From Oscillospiraceae bacterium (lineage in GTDB: Bacteria; Bacillota; Clostridia; Oscillospirales; Ruminococcaceae), in NCBI GenBank assembly GCA_021202155.1, contig JAJQDP010000033.1, forward strand, positions 1 to 64,000: DNA of 64,000 nucleotides, in the 5' to 3' direction. The position numbers were made by a program, and so were the translations under genes. Positions 24,743 to 34,441 of the stretch are shown one piece after another. The notes under the pieces are model-generated. The model searched no databases, had not been told where the DNA came from, and was given only the letters and a program-made list of their open reading frames with translations. Position 1 is the stretch's first letter, and the number at the start of each line of letters is the position of its first letter.

Positions 24743-27109
24743 ATGACTTATCCTGAGTTCAAAGAAAGATATAATATCAAGCTTAATCCTCAACAGGAGC
24801 AGGCTTTGTTTGCTGTAGAAGGCTCGAATCAACTGATTGCCGTTCCTGGCTCGGGAAAGACAACAGTTTTAGTTGATCGCCTCGGCTATATGACGCTCGT
24901 CAAAGGCATCAATCCTAAGAAAATTCTCGCCATCACCTTTACAAAAAAAGCCGCAGAGGAGATGAAAGACCGCTTCTGCCGCAAGTTCGGGGGCGAAATC
25001 GGCAGGCAGATTAATTTCCGGACGCTCAATAGCATTTCACTTGAGATATATAACCGCTTCTGCGAGGAAATAGGTACGAAAAAGAGGTCTTTAAACGAGC
25101 GGGATAAGAAGAGCCATTGCGCTTTTGCTTACAGGACTGTCTGTCAGGAAGAACCCTCCGAAGAGGATATTCAGACGCTGATGTCCGGCATTTCATACGT
25201 CAAAAACATGAATTGTCTTGACGAAAGATTGAATCTGACATCTGAATTTGTTGAGGAAATCAAGAAGGACTATCCGAAATTCGTGGAAATGTACAGCGTC
25301 TATAAGAATATTCTTGACAGAAATAAACAGATGGATTTTGACGACCAGATGGTCTATGCACACTGGGCACTCAGCCATAGCCCGAAGTTTTTGCGCCAGT
25401 GGCAGAACAGATTTGAATACATCAGTGTCGACGAAGCTCAGGATACGTCAAAAATTCAGCACGAGATAATCCACATGCTCTCGGGCGGAAACAATATCTT
25501 CATGGTAGGCGACGAAGACCAGAGCATTTATGGCTTCCGTGGTGCTTATCCGGAGGCATTTCTTAACTTTTCCAAGGATTATGTTAATCCAAGCGTTCTC
25601 AGAATGGAGACAAACTACCGCTCTACCGGGCAGATAGTTGCGAAATCGCAGGAGTTCATCTCCAAAAACAAGGGCAGATACGAGAAGCATATGACTTCTG
25701 CACGTGAAAAAGGCGAGGACGTCCACCTGATAAAAGTGAACACTGTTGAGGAACAGTATCAAAAAATTCTCGAAATCGCAAAGATGGCGACGGAGGAAAC
25801 TGCAATTCTTTATCGCGATAACGAAAGTGCGATAGTTCTTGTTGACCTTTTTCTGCGAAATAACATCGATTTCAGACTCAAAAAGCCGGAGCAGAACGTC
25901 TTCAACAGTCGGGCTGTGAGGGACATCAGGGACTATCTGACGATAGCCTCCGCCACGAATTCCCGTGAGTCCGCGGAGGCTTTCGGCAGAATCTGCAATC
26001 ACGGAATTATTTTCATGAAAAATCAGCAGAAGCAGTATGTAGTGAATAATTGCAGGAGAGGCATGCCTCTGTTTGTGGCACTTGAGGAACAGATGAAATA
26101 TGTCAAGAGCCAGTATAAGGATAGGGCATCCGATTTCGAGAGAGTTATGAAAAGGGCTTCAGAGCAGAATTCACTCGGCGCAATAGAAACTCTGATGGTG
26201 AACGGCTACGGCAAGTACCTGAGTGAGATAGGCACCGGCAATAGCAGAATCGAAGTGCTCAAAATGCTTGCCAAGCAAGAGCCGAATATATCAAAGTTTT
26301 TAAGCCGCCTCAAGCTTCTTGAGACTGAGATGATGAATGAGGTAACTTCTGAAAACGCCCTCATCACTCTTTCCACGATTCATACAAGCAAGGGTCTTGA
26401 GTACCGGAACGTCTACATCATCGACGTTTATGACGGACGCTTCCCCACGACCAAAGAGAATAATTTTGCAGTCGGCAAGGACAGCCCGGACAGTAAAATG
26501 CAGGAGCGCAGGCTTTTCTATGTCGGAATGACCCGCGCCCGAGACAATCTGACTCTTTTCAGCATCAAAGACTCCCCGAGCCAGTACATAGAAGAACTCT
26601 TCCCGGAAATCTGGGTTGAGCGTAGGAGAAATCAGTCGACGCAAATCCAGCCTCCGAAGAAGCAACAGCGCACTGCTCCTAAGCCCAGTAAGTCTTCACC
26701 GACAAATGCCAAACGTTTACCCGTAACACCAGCCGCTCCAACCGCTCCTAAAAAAGCTACTTCAAGTGTCTACGAGCAGATAATTCGCGCCAAAATTCAG
26801 GAGGAAAACCGCAGGAAGATTCAGGAGAGGCTGAGGTATAGAATGGATGAGGACAAGAAAGCCGAAGAGGAGAAGCGGAGAAAAGAAATGCTCGCACACG
26901 AGGAGCGAGTTCGTCAGGCTGAGGATATAAAAAAGCGTTTCACCGACCCATTGCCGGGAAAGCCGGTATGGGATTCCCATGGCGACAGGTGGATAAAGTG
27001 CAAATGTTGTGGTGATATAAAGCGTGCCACGGACTTCTCCACCTACGGCGGATTCGATGGCGTTAATTTAGGCGTATGCAGGGAATGCTATGAGAAGGGG
27101 AGACGGTGA
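24743..27109 (+). CDS. UvrD/REP-family helicase with C-terminal Cys-rich (CxxC...CxxC) module
   Basis: GSGKTTVLVDRL, ISVDEAQDTSKIQHEII, MVGDEDQSIYGFRGA, STIHTSKGLEYRNVYIID; C-term CKCCGDIKRATDF...GVCRECYEKGRR. Confidence 0.85.
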   Translation: MTYPEFKERYNIKLNPQQEQALFAVEGSNQLIAVPGSGKTTVLVDRLGYMTLVKGINPKKILAITFTKKAAEEMKDRFCRKFGGEIGRQINFRTLNSISLEIYNRFCEEIGTKKRSLNERDKKSHCAFAYRTVCQEEPSEEDIQTLMSGISYVKNMNCLDERLNLTSEFVEEIKKDYPKFVEMYSVYKNILDRNKQMDFDDQMVYAHWALSHSPKFLRQWQNRFEYISVDEAQDTSKIQHEIIHMLSGGNNIFMVGDEDQSIYGFRGAYPEAFLNFSKDYVNPSVLRMETNYRSTGQIVAKSQEFISKNKGRYEKHMTSAREKGEDVHLIKVNTVEEQYQKILEIAKMATEETAILYRDNESAIVLVDLFLRNNIDFRLKKPEQNVFNSRAVRDIRDYLTIASATNSRESAEAFGRICNHGIIFMKNQQKQYVVNNCRRGMPLFVALEEQMKYVKSQYKDRASDFERVMKRASEQNSLGAIETLMVNGYGKYLSEIGTGNSRIEVLKMLAKQEPNISKFLSRLKLLETEMMNEVTSENALITLSTIHTSKGLEYRNVYIIDVYDGRFPTTKENNFAVGKDSPDSKMQERRLFYVGMTRARDNLTLFSIKDSPSQYIEELFPEIWVERRRNQSTQIQPPKKQQRTAPKPSKSSPTNAKRLPVTPAAPTAPKKATSSVYEQIIRAKIQEENRRKIQERLRYRMDEDKKAEEEKRRKEMLAHEERVRQAEDIKKRFTDPLPGKPVWDSHGDRWIKCKCCGDIKRATDFSTYGGFDGVNLGVCRECYEKGRR

Positions 27110-27221
27110 AGGCACAAAAATGGTAGAGCCCACATTTTCCGCCACATATAAACAATCATCAAAACCAATCAAATGCAAGACAAGCCCCGCAAACAAGCCA
27201 TTTGCGAGGCTTCATTTTAAC

Positions 27222-27298
27222 TGGTCTGAGTGACGGGACTTGAACCCACGGCCTCTACCACCCCAAGGTAGCGCTCTACCAAGCTGAGCTACACCCAG
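27222..27298 (-). tRNA. tRNA-Pro(TGG)
   Basis: Reverse complement CTGGGTGTAGCTCAGCTTGGTAGAGCGCTACCTTGGGGTGGTAGAGGCCGTGGGTTCAAGTCCCGTCACTCAGACCA; 7-bp acceptor stem, anticodon loop TTGGGGT, GGTTCAAGTCC T-arm, encoded CCA. Confidence 0.95.
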
Positions 27299-27436
27299 AT
27301 TCACAACGCTTGATATTATATCACACCACGCCGAAAAAAGCAACCCCTAATTTCAGTTTTTTGCGATTTTTTGGGGAAGGGATTTGCGGGGAGGCTTCGG
27401 CAGGGAAGGGCGGAAAAGTGACAGAAAGAGCAACCC

Positions 27437-27659
27437 TCACAGTCGCTCTTTCTTTTTGAAACCAACCGCCAACCCCACACAGATAGTAATCCCAATCCCA
27501 TACGGAACGGCATACAAAAATGCCGTGCTTGGCGGTGCGCTATATCCTGCATACTCCATTCCCCAGCGAATGGCGCAGTAGTTGTACGCCACAACGGCGC
27601 ACATGATGTCAGACAGAATAACCGCCAGAATTCCAAAGATGACAGATAATTTTTTCATG
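27437..27659 (-). CDS. Small membrane protein
   Basis: MKKLSVIFGILAVILSDIMCAVVAYNYCAIRWGMEYAGY...; two TMs; follows XRE regulator. Confidence 0.6.
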
Positions 27660-27672
27660 CGAATTACTCCTT

Positions 27673-28161
27673 TTATTTCCGCTTCGAGCTTTTCAGGAGC
27701 AGTATTGCACCGACAACGATAGCGGCAATGCAAAGAATCAGGAAAGCCCCATTCCCGTCTATGGAAATCGTCGACGATTCGCTGATATGACCTGACGCAG
27801 TCGGGCTGAGTATCGACAATAATCCCCATACAATCAGACAGATAGCCCCGCCCATGCAGGCGACAATTCCCAGAATCCATTGAGCGCGATTTGTAGTCGG
27901 AGTTACTGTTTCGTCTGTTGATAAAGCGACGCCCGACGGTTCATCGTCCTTCAACAAGTAATCCAGCGAAACATTGAAGTAATTGCTGATGGCGACGAGT
28001 TTATCGCTTTCGGGAATTGAGTTGCCCGACTCCCATTTTGAAATTGCTTGACGGGACACGCCGAGCCGTTCTGCAAGCTGCTCCTGTGAAAGACCGCTCT
28101 TTTTACGAAGCGTATATAGTTTTTCAGATAAAGCCATATTTCCTCCTTTCACCCTGAGCAT
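27673..28161 (-). CDS. XRE-family HTH regulator with C-terminal TMs
   Basis: LYTLRKKSGLSQEQLAERLGVSRQAISKWESGNSIPESDKLVAISNYFNVSLDYLL. Confidence 0.9.
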   Translation of the reverse strand: MLRVKGGNMALSEKLYTLRKKSGLSQEQLAERLGVSRQAISKWESGNSIPESDKLVAISNYFNVSLDYLLKDDEPSGVALSTDETVTPTTNRAQWILGIVACMGGAICLIVWGLLSILSPTASGHISESSTISIDGNGAFLILCIAAIVVGAILLLKSSKRK

Positions 28162-28231
28162 ACCATCAAGGCGGGTAGAAATCTATACATTCGGATAATC
28201 AATTCCGCAACCGTCGGTTGCAAATGGAATT

Positions 28232-28897
28232 TTAATTATATATTCCAACCCTCCCAATCGCTTTTATATTCCCGTTATCAACAACGATTGCGCCATTTCC
28301 CAGATGTGTAGCATAAACTGTTTTGCCACGCTCTTTTATTACTCTACGGATAGAAGCATCTTGTATATATGTGCCTTCATAGTGGACTTCCAGATAAAAG
28401 TCATCGAGATAGCCAAGACCCTCGTGGTAGGAAAATTCGGGGTAATCATCATCGGGAGAAAGGTGATACTCCGAAAGCTGAATCAGAGCTCCGGCACTAT
28501 ATCCCATAATGATGCCTTTATGGTTTACAATTGTATCATATAATTCAAGTTCCTTGATTCGTTCAAACATTCTGTCCGGCAAGCCACCGAGGAAGTACAG
28601 AATATCGGCTTTTTCGATTTTTCTTTTTGCCGTCTCTTTACTGTCGGCAAAATAGTTTAAGAACTCAATGCTATTCTCGGAGATACCGTATGCAGTCAAG
28701 CCATCAACGATACCGCCGTAATATTTACCGTTGTCCTTGTCGTAAAGAACATTCCAATCCTCAAGGCTTTTCACACGGCTATCCCGGTAGGCAAGAGCGA
28801 TAACCGCAACCTTGTGGTTCGGCTTGATATATGCTTTCAATTCATTATACAGCCACGGAACGGCAATGTCGTAGCCTTCAAGTAAAATGTTAATCAT
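28232..28897 (-). CDS. Peptidase E-like (S51) protein
   Basis: ILYFLGGLPDRMFERI...GIIMGYSAGALIQLSEY...; nucleophile-elbow GYSAGA. Confidence 0.8.
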   Translation of the reverse strand: MINILLEGYDIAVPWLYNELKAYIKPNHKVAVIALAYRDSRVKSLEDWNVLYDKDNGKYYGGIVDGLTAYGISENSIEFLNYFADSKETAKRKIEKADILYFLGGLPDRMFERIKELELYDTIVNHKGIIMGYSAGALIQLSEYHLSPDDDYPEFSYHEGLGYLDDFYLEVHYEGTYIQDASIRRVIKERGKTVYATHLGNGAIVVDNGNIKAIGRVGIYN

Positions 28898-28956
28898 AGT
28901 TTTTACGAATCCTTTTCAGTTTTTGCGATTTTTGGGGAAGAGATTAGCGGAAAACC

Positions 28957-29766
28957 TCACAACCTCCCAATCGTCCCAGTCACGCTGTTCTGCCCCTCAA
29001 CTCTTTCAAACCCCACAGCCTCCAGAACCGCGATTTCCGCTTCATTGTCTGCATCCACGAGGAACATCATCCTGTTCGGAAGATTCTGCCTGAGGGCATA
29101 GGACAGTAAATCCGCCTCAATCATCTCGTTCTCGTGGGACTCTTTCGCCTTGAAATCATACGGCTCATTTTCCGGGAAGCAATATGTCACATCGAGATAC
29201 CCGACAACCTCGTCTCCCGAAAGCGCAACATATACCCGAAACCTGTCCTTGGCGGACAGCACCTTCTCCGCTGTCCAGTATGTGTCTTTTGTGTGCATCC
29301 TACGGTATTGTTCTTCGTACTTCTCCGAAAGCAATTCTACTTTGTGCTTTGGCTGGTATGGCGACGGAGCTGTTGCCGTCATTCTGACCTGCTCGGGATA
29401 AAGCAAGGCGTTATTCTTTATGAGAACCTCTTTGATTGCCCGATTTGCCGGATTGAAAACGAAATCCATAGCAAAACCGGCATACTTCTCTTTCATCATC
29501 CTGATTAGCTCGCTATAGGCTTTCTCATCCTTCGAGAATCCTATCAGCATTTCGGCATAGTTGTCTTCAGGGAGAATGAGCAAAACAAACAGCCCGATAA
29601 CTCTGTCTTCATCAAAAACGGCGTAAACACTTCTATTGCTTCTCTCTAAAGCAGTGTACAAAGTATCAGGTGAATAGGTAAAATGCGGGTCTGAATACTC
29701 CGGATCTGCTTTGAAAGACTCGCAAAATCCAAGATACTCATCCAAATCGAAAACCTGTTTTATCAC
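28957..29766 (-). CDS. GNAT-like N-acetyltransferase
   Basis: RFRVYVALSGDEVVGYLDVTYCFPENEPYDFKAKESHENEMIEADLLSYALRQ. Confidence 0.65.
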   Translation of the reverse strand: MIKQVFDLDEYLGFCESFKADPEYSDPHFTYSPDTLYTALERSNRSVYAVFDEDRVIGLFVLLILPEDNYAEMLIGFSKDEKAYSELIRMMKEKYAGFAMDFVFNPANRAIKEVLIKNNALLYPEQVRMTATAPSPYQPKHKVELLSEKYEEQYRRMHTKDTYWTAEKVLSAKDRFRVYVALSGDEVVGYLDVTYCFPENEPYDFKAKESHENEMIEADLLSYALRQNLPNRMMFLVDADNEAEIAVLEAVGFERVEGQNSVTGTIGRL

Positions 29767-29781
29767 AAATTATCGCCTCTC

Positions 29782-30243
29782 TTATAGCTCTCTCCTCACC
29801 ATAACAAACTCATCCGTCCTGTATTCTTCCTTAAACCCGCATTTTTCAAACAGCCTTACAGCGGGATTACCGATAGCGATGTTGTCATAGACTTTCGTTA
29901 TTCCGTTCAGTTTAGCTTCTTTGCACAGTTCGTCCAAGGCATACCTGCCGTAGCCATTGCCTCTGAATTTGTCCATGATTATCACATCTACGAGGTACTT
30001 ATTTTCAATCGAATCGTAGTGATAACCACATTCTCCGACGAATTGTCCCTCATCGTTTCTGACATAACGGTATAAAAAATTGCTATCGGCATTGCCAATC
30101 CATCTGGTATACCAGTCCTTCCACCTGTCCTTGCCGAACTCAATAGCTCCGCCCCATCTTAAGTTGAACGACATGGTCTCCTCATCCGCCAAGAGCTCTT
30201 TTCTGAACCATAAATCCCCGATTTTCGGCTTCACAAGCTCCAT
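29782..30243 (-). CDS. GNAT N-acetyltransferase
   Basis: YLVDVIIMDKFRGNGYGRYALDELCKEAKLNGITKVYDNIAIGNPAVRLFEKCGF. Confidence 0.9.
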   Translation of the reverse strand: MELVKPKIGDLWFRKELLADEETMSFNLRWGGAIEFGKDRWKDWYTRWIGNADSNFLYRYVRNDEGQFVGECGYHYDSIENKYLVDVIIMDKFRGNGYGRYALDELCKEAKLNGITKVYDNIAIGNPAVRLFEKCGFKEEYRTDEFVMVRREL

Positions 30244-30407
30244 CCAATCACATCCAAACTTGTTTTAACCCAGTATACCATACTCCCAAAACAAAAGCAA
30301 GAGCGATGATTGGCACATTCCAAAATCCAGTTTTAATTCTTCTTGCCAATCTCAAGCGAATATGCTATACTATTTTTAAGATGATGATACGGATGGAGAT
30401 GCACAAA

Positions 30408-31421
30408 ATGAATGATTCCAAAATTATTATTTATACTACAGAAGATGGTCTCGCTAAGATAGAGACTACGTTTGATGACGACACAGTTTGGCTTTCTATT
30501 GAGCAAATGGCAGAGTTATTCCAAAGAGACAAATCCACAATATCTCGACACATAAAAAACGTGTTCGCTGAGGGCGAACTCAGGCGAGAGGGAACTGTTG
30601 CAAAATTTGCAACAGTTCAAATGGAAGGGGACAGGCAGGTTGAACGTAACATAGAGTACTACAACCTTGATGTAATAATCTCCGTAGGTTATCGAGTGAA
30701 GTCAAAGCGTGGCACACAATTCAGAATCTGGGCAACAGAAGTACTGAAAGAATATATGAAAAAAGGATTTGCGCTTGACGACGATCGCTTGAAAAATCTG
30801 GGCGGAGGCGGTTACTTCAAGGAATTACTTGAGCGAATTCGGGACATCAGAGCCTCCGAAAAGGTTTTTTATCGTCAGATTTTAGAAATTTACGCCACAA
30901 GTATTGATTACGACCCTAAAGCAGAGATTTCACAAGAGTTTTTCAAAAAGGTTCAGAATAAAATTCATTATGCGGTGCATGGTCAGACTGCGGCGGAGGT
31001 GATTTATAGCAGAGCCGATGCTGAAAAGGAGTTTATGGGGCTTACCACTTTTGCAGGAAGTCAGCCAACACTTCAAGAGGCTGTAATTGCTAAAAATTAT
31101 CTTAACGAAAAAGAGCTTCATTCAATGGGACAGCTTGTATCTGGGTATCTTGATTTTGCGGAACGCCAAGCAGAACGTGAGCAGGTTATGACAATGAAAG
31201 ACTGGTCAGAACATCTTGACAGAATTTTGACTATGAGTGGAGAACAGCTCCTTGCAGGAAATGGTAGCATATCGCATAAACAAGCGGTAGATAAAGCAAC
31301 TGTTGAGTATAAGAGATATAAGGCAAGGACGCTTAGTCCGGTAGAACGTGATTATCTCGATTCCATAAAACTACTAGAGGAGAAATCATCACAAGCTACA
31401 AAACACGACTGTAAAGATTGA
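30408..31421 (+). CDS. RhuM-family protein (virulence protein/DNA-binding)
   Basis: WLSIEQMAELFQRDKSTISRHIKNVFAEGEL...YYNLDVIISVGYRVKSKRGTQFRIWAT. Confidence 0.9.
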   Translation: MNDSKIIIYTTEDGLAKIETTFDDDTVWLSIEQMAELFQRDKSTISRHIKNVFAEGELRREGTVAKFATVQMEGDRQVERNIEYYNLDVIISVGYRVKSKRGTQFRIWATEVLKEYMKKGFALDDDRLKNLGGGGYFKELLERIRDIRASEKVFYRQILEIYATSIDYDPKAEISQEFFKKVQNKIHYAVHGQTAAEVIYSRADAEKEFMGLTTFAGSQPTLQEAVIAKNYLNEKELHSMGQLVSGYLDFAERQAEREQVMTMKDWSEHLDRILTMSGEQLLAGNGSISHKQAVDKATVEYKRYKARTLSPVERDYLDSIKLLEEKSSQATKHDCKD

Positions 31422-31432
31422 ATCAACACATC

Positions 31433-31460
31433 AAGAGCGACCGGGAAAGTCGCTCTTATA
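31433..31460. terminator. Intrinsic terminator, AAGAGCGACC stem family
   Basis: AAGAGCGACC GGGAAA GTCGCTCTTAT. Confidence 0.75.
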
Positions 31461-31465
31461 GTAGT

Positions 31466-32692
31466 TTACAGCCTGCCCAATCTCTTTTCAAGCCTCTTTG
31501 CCAAATCCTCCGGCAGAAAGTTAAGCGAAGCGTGAAGAGTTTGTATCATTTCATCTGGTAACTTGCGAAAAACGTCGAACGGCATTTTCAATGCTAATTC
31601 TGCCATCTTTTCCATCTCTTTAACCGCTTCCTCAAACGCAGGGTCAGAAAGTCTGTAAAAGAAGTGTTCCTTTGCATGGTGAAAAGCTGATATGTCTCCT
31701 TTATACAAACTGATTAGAACATCGGTCTTTTCGCTGAAATCCTTGAGATAAGCGTAGGTAAGCTCGTCAACACAGCGAATTTCTTTTGGATAAAAGTTCT
31801 CGCTTCTCCAACACTTTGCATAATCCCAGAGAATAATCTGAGGATCTGGATTCACGCCTTCCATAAGAGACATCGGAAGGAAATTTTTATCTTCCTCGTT
31901 GAACATAATGAGGATTTGCGGATAATATGCCGCTTCATTCGGAGAACTCCGACACGAGTGAGGAATTCTTACTAACTGAGCATCCCAGATTCCCGATTTC
32001 GGAAGATTCCTGACAGCGTCAATGGTAGTCTGATTGGTAGTCTTGACGTATTCGTATGTTATCTCTTTATCGCCTGGTACAGGAGCCAACCCACATATTT
32101 TTAGCTCGCCGTCGACAACGTCAAACAGTGAAACATTTTTTGTATCCTTGTCGATTTTATTTAGCCCGAGAGCTTGAGCTCCGACTTCGTCAATCCTATC
32201 TGAAAGTAAAATCGAGACTTCTGCGGCTTTTATAAGAGCCATAGCATCCTTCGCAGTGTCTATTTTCCACGGCGTGCAATTGGGTCTTATACGCATAAAT
32301 TTTGGATAAGTATTGTCACCATCAATCCTGATGTTATTCTTGCGCATATAAGCTTGTGCTTCTTTGAGCTCATCAGAAAGCATGTAATCCTTGGCGGAAT
32401 AGCAAAGCTGCATACAGTCCTGGCTTATCACGATTTCAAAATCTGAAAACTCATCGTGGTGATACAAGACACGCCGATAGCCGTTGAATCCAACCTCGCC
32501 AACGAAAATCGCGATGGCGTAATCGTTCCCAGCCATTCTTACGATTGAAACATACCCATATTCACCATCAGGGAGTTTTATCGCGAAAATCTGAGTATCG
32601 CAAATCTTACCCCAAAGCTTCGACTTTCTGAATCGATACGCCGCGTCGTACAAAGCATCTCTTAATACACTCATGCCATCGTCTCCTTGCAC
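31466..32692 (-). CDS. Hypothetical protein
   Basis: 408 aa ORF, start probably at internal M (MSVLRDALYDAAYRF). Confidence 0.6.
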   Translation of the reverse strand: MQGDDGMSVLRDALYDAAYRFRKSKLWGKICDTQIFAIKLPDGEYGYVSIVRMAGNDYAIAIFVGEVGFNGYRRVLYHHDEFSDFEIVISQDCMQLCYSAKDYMLSDELKEAQAYMRKNNIRIDGDNTYPKFMRIRPNCTPWKIDTAKDAMALIKAAEVSILLSDRIDEVGAQALGLNKIDKDTKNVSLFDVVDGELKICGLAPVPGDKEITYEYVKTTNQTTIDAVRNLPKSGIWDAQLVRIPHSCRSSPNEAAYYPQILIMFNEEDKNFLPMSLMEGVNPDPQIILWDYAKCWRSENFYPKEIRCVDELTYAYLKDFSEKTDVLISLYKGDISAFHHAKEHFFYRLSDPAFEEAVKEMEKMAELALKMPFDVFRKLPDEMIQTLHASLNFLPEDLAKRLEKRLGRL

Positions 32693-32835
32693 TTTGATCT
32701 TATTTGATTATACAATATTTCTTCTGCAATTACAACCCTATTTTCAGCATTCACCCATCGAATCAAATCTTCATATACTGCAACAGGTACAAAGCCAAAG
32801 TAACAGCCAAAGCTGTACGAAAGGACTGTTTTAGA

Positions 32836-33666
32836 TTGAACATTTTGATTGTAGGCGGGGATGCCCGCCAGATATATTGTGCCGGTCGGCTGGCACTTGA
32901 GCCGGGAGTGAAGGTTCGCCGCATGACTCTCGGAACAGAGAATTTTTCGGGAGAGACTGCCCCGTGCGACGTCCTTCTCCTGCCATACAAGCCGGAGCAG
33001 GGAAGTAGTATTGCCGGTTCGGCGGACATAAACGGCGAGGAAGTTTATCTTTCAGATGCCCTGAATCTCGTGAAAGACGGCGGAGCAGTCTTTGCGGGAA
33101 AGATGGTTGATGGGATTGTAAATTCTCTCAAGGCGAGAAAAATTGCCGTTCACGACTGGTTCTCTGACGAAGCCCTGACTCTTGCGAACGCCAGACTCAC
33201 CGCCGAAGGAGCGTCCCAGATTATAACTAGGAACGCCCCGGGCGGGGTCAGCGGCTCGAAGATTCTGATTTTGGGGTGGGGAAGAGTGGCGAAAGCCTGC
33301 GCCGGGCTTTTCGGAAAGATGGGAGCAGGCGTCACGGTGGCGGCGAGACGCCGGGAAACTCTCACCGATTGCATCTATAGCTACGCCGGCTTCATCGACC
33401 CTGAAAAAATCTCCGAAGCCGACGTGATTGTGAACACAATTCCGGCAAGAGTTTTCGGAGAGGAAGAGCTTTCTCACGTGAAAAAAGGCGCATTCATCTT
33501 AGAACTCGCTTCAAAGCCATACGGAATCGATTTCGACAAGGCAAGGGAGCTCGGAATCCCAGCGATTTTAGCTTCCGGAGTCCCCGGAAAATACACTCCC
33601 GAGGAAGCCGGTCTGGAACTCGCGGAGGCAGTTCTCCGCAAGCTGAAAGAAGGCGACGGCTTATGA
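32836..33666 (+). CDS. dpaA: Dipicolinate synthase subunit A
   Basis: TTG start; MNILIVGGDARQIYCAGRLA...SKILILGWGRVAKACAGLF; followed by DpaB. Confidence 0.85.
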   Translation: MNILIVGGDARQIYCAGRLALEPGVKVRRMTLGTENFSGETAPCDVLLLPYKPEQGSSIAGSADINGEEVYLSDALNLVKDGGAVFAGKMVDGIVNSLKARKIAVHDWFSDEALTLANARLTAEGASQIITRNAPGGVSGSKILILGWGRVAKACAGLFGKMGAGVTVAARRRETLTDCIYSYAGFIDPEKISEADVIVNTIPARVFGEEELSHVKKGAFILELASKPYGIDFDKARELGIPAILASGVPGKYTPEEAGLELAEAVLRKLKEGDGL

Positions 33667-34253
33667 ACGACAAACCGAGAATCGGGTTTGCAATAACCGG
33701 CTCCTTCTGCACATTCAAGCCGGCGTTCGAGACCGCCGAGGCACTTGTCAGAGCAGGCTATGAGCTGACGCCGATAATGTCCTTCAACGCCTATAACCTC
33801 TCGACAAGATTCGGTAGTGCTGAGGAGAACCGGACGAGGATAGAGAGCATCACCGGGCGCGAAATCATTCACACGATAGAATCGGCTGAGCCGATAGGAC
33901 CGAAGCGGCTTTTCGACCTGATAGCCGTCTGCCCCTGCACCTCGAACACCCTCGCCAAGCTCGCGACCGGCGTAAACGACACCCCGGTGACGATGGCGGT
34001 GAAGAGCCACCTCCGCAACCAGCGACCGGTGGTGATAGCCATCTCAACCAACGACGCCCTCTCAAACGCCGCGAAAAATATCGGCATCCTTGAAAGCATG
34101 AAGCACTACTATTTCGTCCCCTATTGCCAGGACGACTATATCCTAAAGCCCTTCTCCATGGTCGCCGACTTCTCCAAACTTGAGAGAACGTGCGACCTCG
34201 CCCTCTCCGGAATCCAGGTGCAGCCGATGCTCACCCAACTCATTGACACTTAA
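33663..34253 (+). CDS. dpaB: Dipicolinate synthase subunit B
   Basis: RIGFAITGSFCTFKPAFETAEALVRAGYELTPIMSFNAY; flavoprotein-like; adjacent to dpaA, ATGA overlap. Confidence 0.88.
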   Translation: MNDKPRIGFAITGSFCTFKPAFETAEALVRAGYELTPIMSFNAYNLSTRFGSAEENRTRIESITGREIIHTIESAEPIGPKRLFDLIAVCPCTSNTLAKLATGVNDTPVTMAVKSHLRNQRPVVIAISTNDALSNAAKNIGILESMKHYYFVPYCQDDYILKPFSMVADFSKLERTCDLALSGIQVQPMLTQLIDT

Positions 34254-34441
34254 CACAAACCCTTCTCAAAAAAGGAGGGCTTTATTGTTTTCTTGTCCGA
34301 AATTCACTGAAAACTCACTTGAATTGCATATAATTTCTATTTACAAGAATGATACCCATGTGGTAGAATGATTACGGTTCAGAGGGCTCATCCCAATTGA
34401 GCCTGAGGACTTATTACTATACACTATGGAGGTTTTATATA

